From NCBI GenBank assembly GCA_031277855.1, contig JAITLO010000031.1, positions 1 to 64,000 of the forward strand: a stretch of 64,000 bases of DNA, written 5' to 3'. The notes below the pieces were generated by a model. The model was not told where the DNA came from. It did not search any database and worked only from the letters and a program-made list of their open reading frames with translations. The DNA comes from Acidovorax sp. (GTDB lineage Bacteria > Pseudomonadota > Gammaproteobacteria > Burkholderiales > Burkholderiaceae_C). The translations under genes were made by a program, and so were the position numbers. This document shows positions 25,043 to 33,378 of this stretch, piece after piece; positions within the stretch are counted from its first letter, which is position 1; each line of letters begins with the position of its first letter.

Positions 25043-25930
25043 TCAGCGCACCACGCGGTTGCCGTTGCGCACGTCGTAGGCCTGCTGGTCCTTGAGGTCT
25101 ATGCGGTAGATCTCGCGCGTCACATTGCCGGCAAAGCCCAGCTCGACGATGGACACCGTGTCCAGCGTGGTGCTAAAGCCCGAGGGCAGCACCTGGTTCA
25201 GGCGCTGGGCGGTCTCGGCCATGGCCTGCGCAATCTCGGCGGTGTACGGGGTCTCGCTATAGACCAGGGTGTTGTGCGGGTTGTGGCTGCTGACCAGCTT
25301 GCCGTCTTGCTCCACATTCACGCCGCTGACGCCCACGGTCTGCACCATGGACTTGGCCGAATCATTCATGCGGGCATAGACCGGCCCGGTCACGCGGGGA
25401 AGCGGGCCGTCGCGCAGCGGGGCCAGGGCCGCCGTGGCGCGGGTATTGAAGTCCATCATCGCCGTATAGGCCGCCCCCGACTTGACCACGCCCAGGTCCA
25501 GCCACCAGGGCTTGCCCGCGCCCTTGGCGGCCTCGGTGGGGTAGAAGTTCTTCAGCTGCACATCCTTGAGCACGGGGGGCAGCGCAGGCAGGGCGGCCAG
25601 CATCTTGCGGGGCGTGGCCGGATCGGCGCTGTGGATATGCACCACGGTGATGTGGGGCAGGTTGAAGGTCTGGGCCTCGGCATTGAGCTTCTGGCGCTGC
25701 AGCGCCTGCTGCACCACGGGCGTGACCTGGCTGTCGAGCACATAGGTGGCATCGGCAGGCAGGCGGTAGACCAGGCCATAGGTGGTCTGGTGGGCACGGA
25801 ACGCGCTGTCGTTCAAGGCGCTGTTGTCCACACCTTGGGGGGCGGTACCGGTAGCGGTGCTGGCACAGGCACTCAGCAGCACGGCGGTGGGAATGAGGGC
25901 GAGCAGGCGGAATCGGGAGAAGTAGGACAT
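25043..25930 (-). CDS. lipoprotein with 2H-phosphoesterase-like motifs
   Basis: A 295-residue predicted lipoprotein: RLLALIPTAVLLSAC gives a lipobox at Cys22. I do not recognise a named family, but it carries two H-x-T-hydrophobic motifs, PHITVVHI (His93) and PHNTLVYS (His219), both with the preceding Pro seen in 2H phosphoesterases (2'-5' RNA ligase/LigT-like). The spacing of about 125 residues is somewhat wide. An exported, membrane-anchored 2H enzyme would be unusual. Start 25930 begins the signal; the longer frame upstream lacks one. It is convergent with the methyltransferase gene and divergent from the DUF2905 gene. Confidence 0.65.
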   Translation of the reverse strand: MSYFSRFRLLALIPTAVLLSACASTATGTAPQGVDNSALNDSAFRAHQTTYGLVYRLPADATYVLDSQVTPVVQQALQRQKLNAEAQTFNLPHITVVHIHSADPATPRKMLAALPALPPVLKDVQLKNFYPTEAAKGAGKPWWLDLGVVKSGAAYTAMMDFNTRATAALAPLRDGPLPRVTGPVYARMNDSAKSMVQTVGVSGVNVEQDGKLVSSHNPHNTLVYSETPYTAEIAQAMAETAQRLNQVLPSGFSTTLDTVSIVELGFAGNVTREIYRIDLKDQQAYDVRNGNRVVR

Positions 25931-26064
25931 GACAGCGACGGCAGTAGAGGCGAAGGAGAAGGCGTGGGCTGGCAGCCTGCCCTTTGCGGGCAAGTGCTGG
26001 CTGTGGGCAATGTAGGCAGGCCATATGTCGTAGCCGTGACGAAGCTCGGTCTACACTGCCGGCC

Positions 26065-26271
26065 ATGATTCGTTGGATGCTGCTGATGTTCATCTTGCTG
26101 GTGCTGGTCAACAGCGCCACGGGATGGGTGCGCAAAATCGGCCTGGGCCGGCTGCCGGGGGACTTCACCCTGCGCCTGCTGGGGCGAGAGGTGTTTTTGC
26201 CCTGTGCCAGTGCGGTGCTGCTGACGGTGGGCCTGATGAGTCTGGTCAAACTGGTCGCTTGGTTGTTTTAA
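26065..26271 (+). CDS. DUF2905 small membrane protein
   Basis: A 68-residue protein with two membrane helices flanking a short loop. The pattern GWVRKIGLGRLPGDFTLR followed by FLPCASAVLLTVGLMSLV is the DUF2905 signature (GRLPGD). Start 26065 (MIRWMLLMF) is chosen to begin the first helix. Function of the family is unknown. It is followed at once by a candidate structured RNA/terminator region. Confidence 0.85.
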   Translation: MIRWMLLMFILLVLVNSATGWVRKIGLGRLPGDFTLRLLGREVFLPCASAVLLTVGLMSLVKLVAWLF

Positions 26272-26363
26272 AAAGCAGAGCTTGATGTGCCCGCAGCACA
26301 AGGGGTACAAGCAGAAAAGTAAGTGAAACCCAGGGCGCAAGCGCGGTAGCTGCTCTGCTTTTT
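26270..26363 (+). ncRNA. candidate structured RNA or large terminator hairpin
   Basis: AAAAAGCAGAGC (26270-26281) and GCTCTGCTTTTT (26352-26363) are perfectly complementary over 12 bases and enclose 70 bases that contain two further hairpins, TGTGC/GCACA (26286-26300) and GCGC AA GCGC (near 26334-26345). The right arm ends in a T6 run, so transcription should stop there. It may be the 3' untranslated end of the DUF2905 message, a small RNA, or a leader for trxC 71 bases on. No known family recognised. Confidence 0.4.
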
Positions 26364-26434
26364 TGCGAGTTGCGGCGACCACCTTGCAAAAACCATAAGC
26401 GGCTTTACCTAGGTTTTTTTGCCCAAGGATTCGC

Positions 26435-26875
26435 ATGACCACGCCCGACACCCTGCACATCGTCTGCCCCCATTGCCACAAGACCAACCGCGTGCAGAGT
26501 GCGCAGCTGGGCAGCGGGCCGGATTGCGGCAGCTGTCACCAGCCGCTTTTTACCGGTGAGCCCGTGCAGCTGGATGCCGACAGCTTTGCCAAGCAGGTGG
26601 GGCGCAACCAGATTCCGGTGGTGGTGGATTTTTGGGCGCCCTGGTGCGGACCCTGCCGCATGATGGCCCCGGGCTTTGCCCAGGCCGCGCAGCAGATGGA
26701 GCCGGCCGTGCGCTTTGCCAAGCTGGATACTGAGGCCTACCCCCAGGTGGCGGCGCCTTTCAATGTGCGCAGCATTCCCACCATGATCCTGTTTGAGAAC
26801 GGCGTGGAAAAAGCCCGCGTTTCCGGCGCCATGCCGCCCGGGGAAATCGTGCGCTGGGTGCAGTCGGTGCTGTAA
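26435..26875 (+). CDS. trxC: thioredoxin TrxC (thioredoxin 2)
   Basis: Zinc-containing thioredoxin, 146 aa. The N-terminal zinc module has CPHC (Cys11, Cys14) and CGSC (Cys31, Cys34), and the redox site is WCGPC (Cys71, Cys74) in VVVDFWAPWCGPCRMMAP. The cis-Pro loop SIPTMILF is present. It reduces disulfides in the cytosol and in E. coli is part of the OxyR oxidative-stress response; no OxyR site was identified here. AAGGA precedes the start. A second U-rich stem (CAAAAACC with GGTTTTTTTG, about 26386-26422) lies just before the ribosome site. Confidence 0.95.
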   Translation: MTTPDTLHIVCPHCHKTNRVQSAQLGSGPDCGSCHQPLFTGEPVQLDADSFAKQVGRNQIPVVVDFWAPWCGPCRMMAPGFAQAAQQMEPAVRFAKLDTEAYPQVAAPFNVRSIPTMILFENGVEKARVSGAMPPGEIVRWVQSVL

Positions 26876-26933
26876 GCCGGCTTGCAGGCCTTGGCACTGT
26901 GGCCAAGGCTGCAGTTTCAAAAATCGTAGCTGC

Positions 26934-28076
26934 TTATGCAGTCACAGCTTGCGCTGCAAGCTGTTTCAATGCATGGGTCAGTGCGGCGATATCGGCCTCG
27001 CTGGTATGCCAGGCCACCGAGGCACGCACCACGGTGGCAAGGCCACGGGCCTGCATGTCCAGCGGCGTATAGCCCATGCCGCTGGCGGCCACCTGAATCT
27101 CTTGGGCCAGCAGCGCCTGCTGCACCTGGGCGGGGGTGTAGCCCTCCAGCGTAAAGGGCAGGATGCCGCAATCGGTGGGCGCATCGGCCAGTTGCTGCAG
27201 CGTCAGCCCCGGCACGCCGGCCAGGGCGGTGCGTAACTGCTTGGCACGCAGGGCGATGGCGGCAAAGCGCTGGCTCCAGCCCTGGGCCTGGGCGCTGTCC
27301 AGCGCGGCCAGCAGGCCGAGGTTGAGCGCCATGGAGGCTTCGGACTGTTCCAGCACCCGCGCATCGCGCCGCAGCAGGGGGCCGTTGGCGGTGATGGGGC
27401 AGGACAGGTGATCCACCACCTGGGGATGCAGCTTCTCGACAAAGCCGGGTTTGAGATAGACCACGCCGGTGCCGCGCGGGCCGCACAGCCATTTGCGGCC
27501 GGGGGCTGTGAGTGCATCGCATTGCAGGGCCTGTACATCGACGGGGATATGGCCCAGGGCCTGGGCTGCATCGATCACATAGGCAATGCCATGGCGAGCG
27601 CAGAGCCGGCCCAGGGCGTGGGCGTCGTACACGGTGCTGCCATTGGCCGGCACCCAGGTCAGGGCGATGAGCTTCACGCGCTCCAGCTGCGCCTCCAAGG
27701 CCACCAGGTCCAGCGCGCCCTCGGGCGTGCAGGGCATGGTCTCCACCATGCAGCCGGTGCGCGCCGAAAGCTGCAGCAGCATGGCGTAGTTGCCACCCCA
27801 CTCGCCGGGCGCCACCAGCACCCGGTCACCCGCAGCCAGCGGCAGGGCGCCGACCACGGCATTCCAGCCATGGCTGTTTCCCGTGGTCAGCGCAATATCG
27901 GTCGGGGCGCAGTGCAGCAGCTCGGCCAGCCGGGCATAGAGCTGTTGCAGCTGGGGCTGTACCTGTTGGGCTGCCAAAAAAGAGCCTATGGCCTGCTCGC
28001 GCAGCATGTAATCGGCCACGGTCTGGAGCACATGGTCCGGCATCAGTCCGCCGGCGGCTTGGTTGAAATAGTGCAT
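26934..28076 (-). CDS. class V aminotransferase-like PLP enzyme
   Basis: Fold type I PLP-dependent enzyme of the aminotransferase class V/NifS superfamily, 380 aa. Markers are MHYFNQAAGGLMPDHV at the N-terminus, TTGNSHGWNAVVGALPL for phosphate binding, VIDAAQALGHIPVDVQ with the pyridine-binding Asp, and TAPGRKWLCGPRGTGVVYL with the Schiff-base Lys. Isopenicillin-N-epimerase-like and EgtE-like proteins share this layout; no ergothioneine or sulfur-mobilisation genes adjoin, so the substrate is not assigned. It is a single gene, convergent with trxC. Confidence 0.85.
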   Translation of the reverse strand: MHYFNQAAGGLMPDHVLQTVADYMLREQAIGSFLAAQQVQPQLQQLYARLAELLHCAPTDIALTTGNSHGWNAVVGALPLAAGDRVLVAPGEWGGNYAMLLQLSARTGCMVETMPCTPEGALDLVALEAQLERVKLIALTWVPANGSTVYDAHALGRLCARHGIAYVIDAAQALGHIPVDVQALQCDALTAPGRKWLCGPRGTGVVYLKPGFVEKLHPQVVDHLSCPITANGPLLRRDARVLEQSEASMALNLGLLAALDSAQAQGWSQRFAAIALRAKQLRTALAGVPGLTLQQLADAPTDCGILPFTLEGYTPAQVQQALLAQEIQVAASGMGYTPLDMQARGLATVVRASVAWHTSEADIAALTHALKQLAAQAVTA

Positions 28077-28169
28077 GGGGGAGAGGGTGGAAGATGGTAG
28101 AGGGCGGCTGCAAATCCTAGGGCATGCCGCCCACGCTGTCTGTATCCAAGCCCGCCACTGCCTGCAGAT

Positions 28170-28544
28170 TTACAGCGTTGCCTGGGTGCGCAGCTGCGCC
28201 AGCTCATCGTCGCTGAACACCCGCGAGCGGGTGAGAAAGGCCTTGCCCTCCGGCCCTTCCAGCGACAGCGTGCCGCCGCCATGGCCATTGATGACGTCGA
28301 TGATGAGCTGGGTGTGCTGCCAATATTCGAATTGCGACTTGCTCATGTAAAACGGCAGGCCGCCAATATGGCCCAGCAACACATCGCCCGGGCCTATGGT
28401 GAGCTCACCCTCGATGTAGCAGTTGGCCGCACTGTTGTCGCAGCAGCCACCGGATTGGTGAAAAAACAGTTTCGGCCCGTATTTGCCCCTGAGGACTTCA
28501 ATCAACTCCAGCGTCGCAGGAGTGGCGATCACACGCTCGACCAT
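28170..28544 (-). CDS. DUF779 protein paired with aldehyde dehydrogenase
   Basis: A 124-residue soluble protein of the DUF779 family. The conserved pattern is KLFFHQSGGCCDNSAANCYIEGE, with a Cys-Cys pair, followed by DVLLGHIGGLPFYMSKSQFEYWQHTQLIIDVINGHGGG. AGGAG precedes the start at 28544. DUF779 genes regularly follow acetaldehyde-type dehydrogenase genes, as here, but their role is not known to me; the conserved Cys suggest metal binding or thiol chemistry (inference). The 314-base gap from the dehydrogenase contains two different repeats. Confidence 0.9.
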   Translation of the reverse strand: MVERVIATPATLELIEVLRGKYGPKLFFHQSGGCCDNSAANCYIEGELTIGPGDVLLGHIGGLPFYMSKSQFEYWQHTQLIIDVINGHGGGTLSLEGPEGKAFLTRSRVFSDDELAQLRTQATL

Positions 28545-28571
28545 AGCGCTCTCCTTGCTATGAAAATATTC

Positions 28572-28680
28572 CCCCCTGAGTCGCCTTCGGCGCCTTCCCC
28601 CAGGGGACGACAGCTTCGCGGCGGGGCGGCGCGGCCGGCATAGGCCCTTGCTCGCTGTCCCTGGCACTGGAGCGCGCCAG
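28572..28680 (+). repeat. stop-adjacent palindromic repeat, copy C (antisense)
   Basis: Third copy of the CCCCCTGAG family: CGCC TTC GGCG hairpin, a degenerate second hairpin, TAGGCCCTTGCTCGCTG, and terminal CTGGC/GCCAG. Unlike the other copies it is antisense to the surrounding genes and lies just upstream of the DUF779 ribosome site. Confidence 0.75.
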
Positions 28681-28763
28681 TTTCGTCGGCACGCTGTACT
28701 TGTATGCGTAGCAAAAATCTGAAAATTTCTTTTCAATGTCCTGATTGGCTGTTCGGTGGACAT

Positions 28764-28843
28764 AGAGCCCCGCAGGCGAGGCGCACCCGCGAAGACAGTA
28801 GCAGCGCTACGGCGAGCGGGTGCAACGAAGCATCCGGGGCTCT
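28764..28843 (-). repeat. nested-stem intergenic element, copy 3
   Basis: Outer stem AGAGCCCCG/CGGGGCTCT (28764-28772, 28835-28843), middle GCACCCGC/GCGGGTGC (28783-28790, 28816-28823) and inner GTAGC/GCTAC (28798-28810), all perfect. The conserved ATGCTTCGTTG and TGTCTTC segments are present on the minus strand. It starts 16 bases after the aldehyde dehydrogenase stop, sense orientation. Confidence 0.85.
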
Positions 28844-28858
28844 AGGGCTACCGCCCCC

Positions 28859-30379
28859 TCAGAAGAAGCCGAGTTTGGATTCTGTATAGCTCACCAGCAA
28901 ATTCTTGGTCTGCTGGTAATGGTCCAGCATCATCTTGTGGTTCTCCCGTCCCAGGCCGGACTCCTTGTAGCCGCCGAATGCGGCATGGGCCGGGTAGTGG
29001 TGGTAGCAATTGGTCCACACGCGGCCGGCCTTGATGGCGCGGCCCATGCGGTAGGCCACATTGCCGTTGCGGCTCCACACGCCGGCGCCCAGGCCGTAGA
29101 GGGTGTCGTTGGCAAGGGCCAGGGCTTCTTCCTCGGTCTTGAAGGTGGTCACGGCCAGCACCGGGCCAAAGATTTCCTCCTGGAAGATGCGCATCTTGTT
29201 GTGGCCCTTGAAGATGGTGGGCTGCACGTAGTAGCCACTGTCCAGCTCCTTGCCCAGCTTGGCCTGTGCGCCGCCAATCAGCACCTCGGCACCTTCTTGC
29301 TTGCCCAGGTCCAGGTAGGAGAGGATTTTGGTCAGCTGCTCCTTGCTGGCCTGGGCACCCATCATGGAGTTGGGGTCCAGCGGGTTGCCATGCTGGATGG
29401 CAGCCACGCGCTTGAGCACCCGCTCCATGAACTTGTCGTAGATGGATTCATGGATCAGTGCGCGGCTGGGGCAGGTACAGACCTCGCCCTGGTTGAAGGC
29501 AAACAGCACCAGGCCTTCGATGGCCTTGTCCAGAAAGCCGTCGTCCTTGTCCATCACGTCGGCGAAGAAGATATTGGGCGATTTGCCACCCAGCTCCAGC
29601 GTGGCCGGGATCAGGCTGTTGGCCGCCGCCTGGGCAATCACCCGGCCGGTGCTGGTGGAGCCGGTGAAGGCGATTTTGGCAATGCGCTTGCTGGTGGCCA
29701 GCGGCATGCCGGCCTCGCGGCCAAAGCCGTTGACGATATTGAGCACGCCCGGGGGCAGCAGGTCACCAATCAGACCGGCCAGTATGAGTATGGACACCGG
29801 CGTTTGCTCTGCAGGCTTGAGCACCACGCAGTTGCCTGCGGCCAGGGCGGGGGCCAGCTTCCAGGCCGCCATCAGAATGGGAAAGTTCCAGGGAATGATT
29901 TGTCCCACCACGCCCAGCGGCTCGTGAAAGTGGTAGGCCACGGTGTCGTTGTCGATCTGGCTGATGCCGCCTTCCTGGGCGCGTATGGCGCCGGCAAAGT
30001 AGCGGAAATGATCGGCCGACAGCGGAATGTCGGCAGCCAGCGTTTCGCGTATGGCCTTGCCGTTGTCTATGGTCTCCACATAGGCCAGCAGCTCGCGGTG
30101 GGCGTCGATGCGGTCGGCAATCTGCAGCAGCAGATTGCTGCGCTCGGTGGCCGAGGTTCTGCCCCAGGCATCGGCCGCGGCATGGGCTGCATCCAGCGCC
30201 AGTTCGATATCGGCCGCTGTGCCTCTGGCCACGCGGGTGTAGACGCTGCCATTGATGGGGGTCACCACGTCAAAGTACTCGCCATTGCTGGGAGGCACCC
30301 ATTGGCCGCCAATGTAGTTGTCGTATTGCTCTTGGTAGCGGTGCAGTGCGCCAGCCTGGCCGGGGAGAACATAAGTCAT
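28859..30379 (-). CDS. aldehyde dehydrogenase (AldB/ExaC/AcoD type)
   Basis: NAD(P)-dependent aldehyde dehydrogenase, 506 aa. The typical N-terminus [23 protein letters not shown], the cofactor region [32 protein letters not shown], the Glu motif [12 protein letters not shown] and the catalytic Cys in [11 protein letters not shown] are present, with [29 protein letters not shown] ending ([14 protein letters not shown]) typical of the acetaldehyde branch. GGAGG precedes the start at 30379. The paired DUF779 gene downstream supports a role in ethanol, acetoin or related aldehyde oxidation. The long leader (30380-30742) carries a perfect 11-bp inverted repeat. No sigma-54-type site with correct spacing was found. 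Confidence 0.93.
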   Translation of the reverse strand: MTYVLPGQAGALHRYQEQYDNYIGGQWVPPSNGEYFDVVTPINGSVYTRVARGTAADIELALDAAHAAADAWGRTSATERSNLLLQIADRIDAHRELLAYVETIDNGKAIRETLAADIPLSADHFRYFAGAIRAQEGGISQIDNDTVAYHFHEPLGVVGQIIPWNFPILMAAWKLAPALAAGNCVVLKPAEQTPVSILILAGLIGDLLPPGVLNIVNGFGREAGMPLATSKRIAKIAFTGSTSTGRVIAQAAANSLIPATLELGGKSPNIFFADVMDKDDGFLDKAIEGLVLFAFNQGEVCTCPSRALIHESIYDKFMERVLKRVAAIQHGNPLDPNSMMGAQASKEQLTKILSYLDLGKQEGAEVLIGGAQAKLGKELDSGYYVQPTIFKGHNKMRIFQEEIFGPVLAVTTFKTEEEALALANDTLYGLGAGVWSRNGNVAYRMGRAIKAGRVWTNCYHHYPAHAAFGGYKESGLGRENHKMMLDHYQQTKNLLVSYTESKLGFF

Positions 30380-30742
30380 GACAAGCCTCCAGAAAATAAG
30401 TGAATAGCAAATGGGGTGCGGCGCACCACCGCTGTGCAGCGGCAGGCCCCGACTTGTGCATATTCCCCCTGGTGGCTTGGGGCAGGCGTTGCGGTTTTCC
30501 CTCTTCGGGTCATCCTGCAGCAAGGAAGGACAGGCGGCACTTGTCCGCACTGTCACCAGAGTGTGGCAGGCGGAAAAAGCAGTGGTTTGCTACCTGCATG
30601 CAGACATGCAGATACAAACCTCTGGTTACGAAACCAGAGGTTACGTCGGCAGCCGAGCTCCACACGCAGGGCGTGACGCTTCCGTACAAATCTGCGGCAG
30701 TCTGGAGCGGCGCGCGGCATTCCCAGACTTTGAACCCGTTCC
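30380..30742. other. gene-free leader region of the aldehyde dehydrogenase
   Basis: 363 bases between cca (minus, upstream) and the dehydrogenase start. Short frames on the plus strand have no coding character. The only clear structure is the inverted repeat at 30617-30642 and an overlapping set of CATGCAG repeats at 30594-30611. It probably contains the dehydrogenase promoter. Confidence 0.6.
30617..30642. promoter_or_regulatory. perfect 11-bp inverted repeat
   Basis: AACCTCTGGTT (30617-30627) and AACCAGAGGTT (30632-30642) are perfect complements with a 4-base centre. It lies about 100 bases past the cca stop and 240 bases before the dehydrogenase start. It could be an operator or the end of the cca transcript; no T-run follows directly. 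Confidence 0.5.
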
Positions 30743-31990
30743 TTAGGGGGCTGGTGGGTTGAGCAGGGCGGCAACAGCCTGCGCACGCGCTGTGGAAATA
30801 GCATCACCAATGGCCTTGCCCTTGAGTCCTTTGGCAGCGGCGGCTTGGGCCACGGGTGCGGTGTCCACGGCCAGGGCCGCCTCCAGCGCGGCCAGCAGGC
30901 GAGGGCGCTGGGGGTAGGGCGTGTTTTCAAAACCGGTGCGCCCGCGCGCATCGCATTCGCAGGCCAGCAGGGCTTCGGCAAAACGCGCGGGTTTGCGGAT
31001 GGCGTCGCAGCGCTCCAGCAGCCGCAGCACGGCGGCGGCGTTCAGCTCGCCGCTGCGGTGGATGTTGCCGTGCTCGCGTGCCACCACATCGGCCAGCTCC
31101 TTGCTGTCCGTGGGTACGCGCCAGCGTTCGCACACGGCCTGCAGCAGGCGGGCGCTGCGCTGCTCGTGGCCGATGTGGCGCGGCAGCATATCGGCCGGCG
31201 TCGTGCCCTTGCCAAAGTCATGGCACAGGCAGGCAAAGCGCACGGTCAGCGGGGCCTGCAACTGGGCCGCCATGTCCAGCACCAGCATGGCGTGCACGCC
31301 GGTGTCCACCTCGGGGTGGTATTCGGCGCGCTGGGGCACGCCCCAGAGGCGGTTGAGCTCGGGCAGCAGCACCTGCAGAGCGCCGCAGGCGCGCAGCAGC
31401 TCGAACATGCGCGAGGGTTTTTCTTCCATCAGCCCGCGGCTGATTTCTTGCCAGACGCGCTCGGGCACCAGGTGGTCGACCTCGCCAGCGGCCACCATCT
31501 CCCGCATCAGCGCCAGGGTTTCGGGGGCTAGGGTGAAGTCGGTGAAGCGCGCAGCAAAGCGGGCCACGCGCAGAATGCGCACCGGGTCTTCGCGGAAGGC
31601 ATCGGTCACATGGCGCAATACCTTGGCCTGCAGATCGGCCTGGCCGTGATAGGGATCAAAAACGGCTGTAGCGCTTATCCAGTCTGCGGGAGCAGCTATG
31701 GCATTGATAGTCAGATCACGCCGCGCCAGGTCTTCTTCCAGCGTCACATCCGGCGAGGTGTGTACCGCAAAGCCGCGATAGCCCATGCCGCTCTTGCGCT
31801 CGGTGCGCGCCAGTGCGTATTCCTCATGGGTTTCGGGGTGCAGAAACACCGGGAAATCCTTGCCCACGGGCTGAAAGCCGCGCGCTGTCATCTGTTCGAG
31901 CGTGGCGCCCACGACCACCCAGTCGATGTCATGCACCGCCCGCCCCAAAAGCCGGTCGCGCACCGCGCCGCCCACCATGTAAATCTTCAT
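30743..31990 (-). CDS. cca: multifunctional CCA tRNA nucleotidyltransferase
   Basis: Adds or repairs the 3' CCA end of tRNA. The class II polymerase N-terminus MKIYMVGGAVRDRLLG is followed by the metal Asp pair in HDIDWVVVG, then EEYALARTERKSGMGYRGF and DLARRDLTINAIA. The C-terminal HD domain (CLCHDFGKGTTP, about residue 250) is present, as in gammaproteobacterial and betaproteobacterial enzymes with extra phosphodiesterase and phosphatase activity. 415 aa, the normal length. The gene is single. Confidence 0.96.
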   Translation of the reverse strand: MKIYMVGGAVRDRLLGRAVHDIDWVVVGATLEQMTARGFQPVGKDFPVFLHPETHEEYALARTERKSGMGYRGFAVHTSPDVTLEEDLARRDLTINAIAAPADWISATAVFDPYHGQADLQAKVLRHVTDAFREDPVRILRVARFAARFTDFTLAPETLALMREMVAAGEVDHLVPERVWQEISRGLMEEKPSRMFELLRACGALQVLLPELNRLWGVPQRAEYHPEVDTGVHAMLVLDMAAQLQAPLTVRFACLCHDFGKGTTPADMLPRHIGHEQRSARLLQAVCERWRVPTDSKELADVVAREHGNIHRSGELNAAAVLRLLERCDAIRKPARFAEALLACECDARGRTGFENTPYPQRPRLLAALEAALAVDTAPVAQAAAAKGLKGKAIGDAISTARAQAVAALLNPPAP

Positions 31991-32083
31991 GGGTGCAAGT
32001 GTAGGTGGGGCGGCTGGGCGCTGCAGCTTGGCCCGGTGAGAGTCCCCGAGTGTGCCCGGCCAGAAGGCCTTGGCGGTGGCTTC

Positions 32084-32494
32084 TCAGCCTGCAGGGTCAG
32101 GGGCTTGCTGCACCAGTGCGGCATCGAGCACGCGCACACGGTGGTCTATGTAATAGCCGCCAAACTCGGTATAGCGCAGCACTTGCAGGCCGCAGTCATG
32201 GCAGCGCCAGACGCCGGCCCGGTTGGTGGGGAAGTAGGCCAGCGCAATGGGCGCGTTGGGGCTGTCGTAGCGCGTGCCTTGGGGGTGGTATTCCGCGAAG
32301 GTGGGCTCCTGGGCATCAGGGGAGCGCAGGCTGGCGATCTGCTCCATTTGCGCGCCAGGCCAGCGTTCATCGGTGATGCTGTCCCAGCCTGCAAAGTGGC
32401 TGAGGCGACAGCTGCAGCGGGCTGGTGCGCCAGTGGCCGGGCTGCCTTGCTGGGCCAATGACTGTAGCGCTGCGGTGGTGTGGATCTGCTGCAT
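32084..32494 (-). CDS. conserved hypothetical protein with CxxC knuckle
   Basis: A 136-residue protein, not recognised. Start 32494 (MQQIHTTAALQ) is chosen; an upstream start would add 35 residues without clear character. The C-terminal half has PIALAYFPTNRAGVWRCHDCGLQVLRYTEFGGYYIDHRVRVLD, in which RCHDC looks like half a zinc site or redox pair and the hydrophobic/Tyr pattern looks conserved. An earlier Cys pair (CSC, about residue 26) might complete a zinc site. It lies between cca and the GST gene on the same strand, with gaps of about 90-105 bases on each side. Confidence 0.65.
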   Translation of the reverse strand: MQQIHTTAALQSLAQQGSPATGAPARCSCRLSHFAGWDSITDERWPGAQMEQIASLRSPDAQEPTFAEYHPQGTRYDSPNAPIALAYFPTNRAGVWRCHDCGLQVLRYTEFGGYYIDHRVRVLDAALVQQAPDPAG

Positions 32495-32599
32495 GACCCG
32501 ATTGTCGCGTGGCTGGGGAGGGCGATTGTCGGCGCAGGGCAAAAAGCCTGTGACAGGGGCCGTGCCAGCCCCGCACATGCTTCGCTCAGATTCGCGCAA

Positions 32600-33304
32600 T
32601 CAGTCTCTTGCGGACAGCATGCCGCTGGCCTTGCGATAGGGCTCCTCAAAGTCGCGAAAGTCTTTTTCCGCTAGTGCGGCTGTAATCCATTCCTGCATGG
32701 CAGGCAGGGCCAGCACGCGCTCGACATAGGCCTGGATATTGGCCGGGACAGGCAGGCCATAACGGTCCAGGCGCAGGCACACCGGCGCAAAAAACGCATC
32801 GGCCATGCTGAAGCTGCCAAACAGCATGGGGCCGCCATGGGTGGACAGCTGCTGGCCCCACATATCGATCAGGCGGTAGACGTCATCGCGCACGCCGGAC
32901 TGCTCGGCCCAGATCTTGGCGCCCACCTCGTGCAGGCTGGCCTCCACATTCATGGGGCAGTGGCTGCGCAGCGCGCCAAAGCCGCTGTGCATTTCGGCAC
33001 ACAGGCTGCGGGCACGGGCACGGTCGGCCATGGGGGCAGGCCAGATGCCGGATTGGGGAAAACGTTCATGCAGGTGTTCGGCAATCGCCAGCGAATCCCA
33101 GACGACCAGGCCATCATCCACCAGCAGCGGTACCTTGCCGGTGGGCCCCAGGGCCAGCAAGGTCTGCTTGAAGTGCGAGTCAGGGGCAAAGCTGTCAAAG
33201 CGCACCTGCATCTCTTCAAACGCAATGCCCAACTGACGCAGGGCCAGCCAGGGGCGCAGCGACCAGGAGGAGTAGTTCTTGTTGCCGATGTACAGCTGGA
33301 GCAT
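32600..33304 (-). CDS. glutathione S-transferase family protein
   Basis: A 234-residue GST-fold protein. The thioredoxin-like N-terminal domain starts MLQLYIGNKNYSSWSLRPWLALRQ and has the glutathione-site pattern GKVPLLVDDGLVVWDSLAIAEHLHERFP (about 57-84). The C-terminal helical domain has GSFSMADAFFAPVCLRLDRYG with the N-capping Asp. The NYSSWSLRPW start is characteristic of a proteobacterial zeta/maleylacetoacetate-isomerase-like subgroup, but tyrosine-degradation genes are 16 kb away and the isomerase assignment is not supported. It is divergent from queC, 74 bases apart. Confidence 0.9.
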   Translation of the reverse strand: MLQLYIGNKNYSSWSLRPWLALRQLGIAFEEMQVRFDSFAPDSHFKQTLLALGPTGKVPLLVDDGLVVWDSLAIAEHLHERFPQSGIWPAPMADRARARSLCAEMHSGFGALRSHCPMNVEASLHEVGAKIWAEQSGVRDDVYRLIDMWGQQLSTHGGPMLFGSFSMADAFFAPVCLRLDRYGLPVPANIQAYVERVLALPAMQEWITAALAEKDFRDFEEPYRKASGMLSARD

Positions 33305-33378
33305 GGAAGTCCTTGTGAGGCAGAACAGACATTGACTGTAGCCGCAGGGGGATTGCCGTGGTGATGTAATTGCGCACC

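Noticed and set aside
30480..30560. Sigma-54 promoter for the aldehyde dehydrogenase
   Set aside because: GGCAC followed by GC occurs, but on the wrong strand and with spacing one base short of the -24/-12 rule.
32600..33304. GST gene as maleylacetoacetate isomerase of the tyrosine pathway
   Set aside because: The start resembles the zeta-like subgroup, but homogentisate-pathway genes are not adjacent and no isomerase-specific motif was verified.
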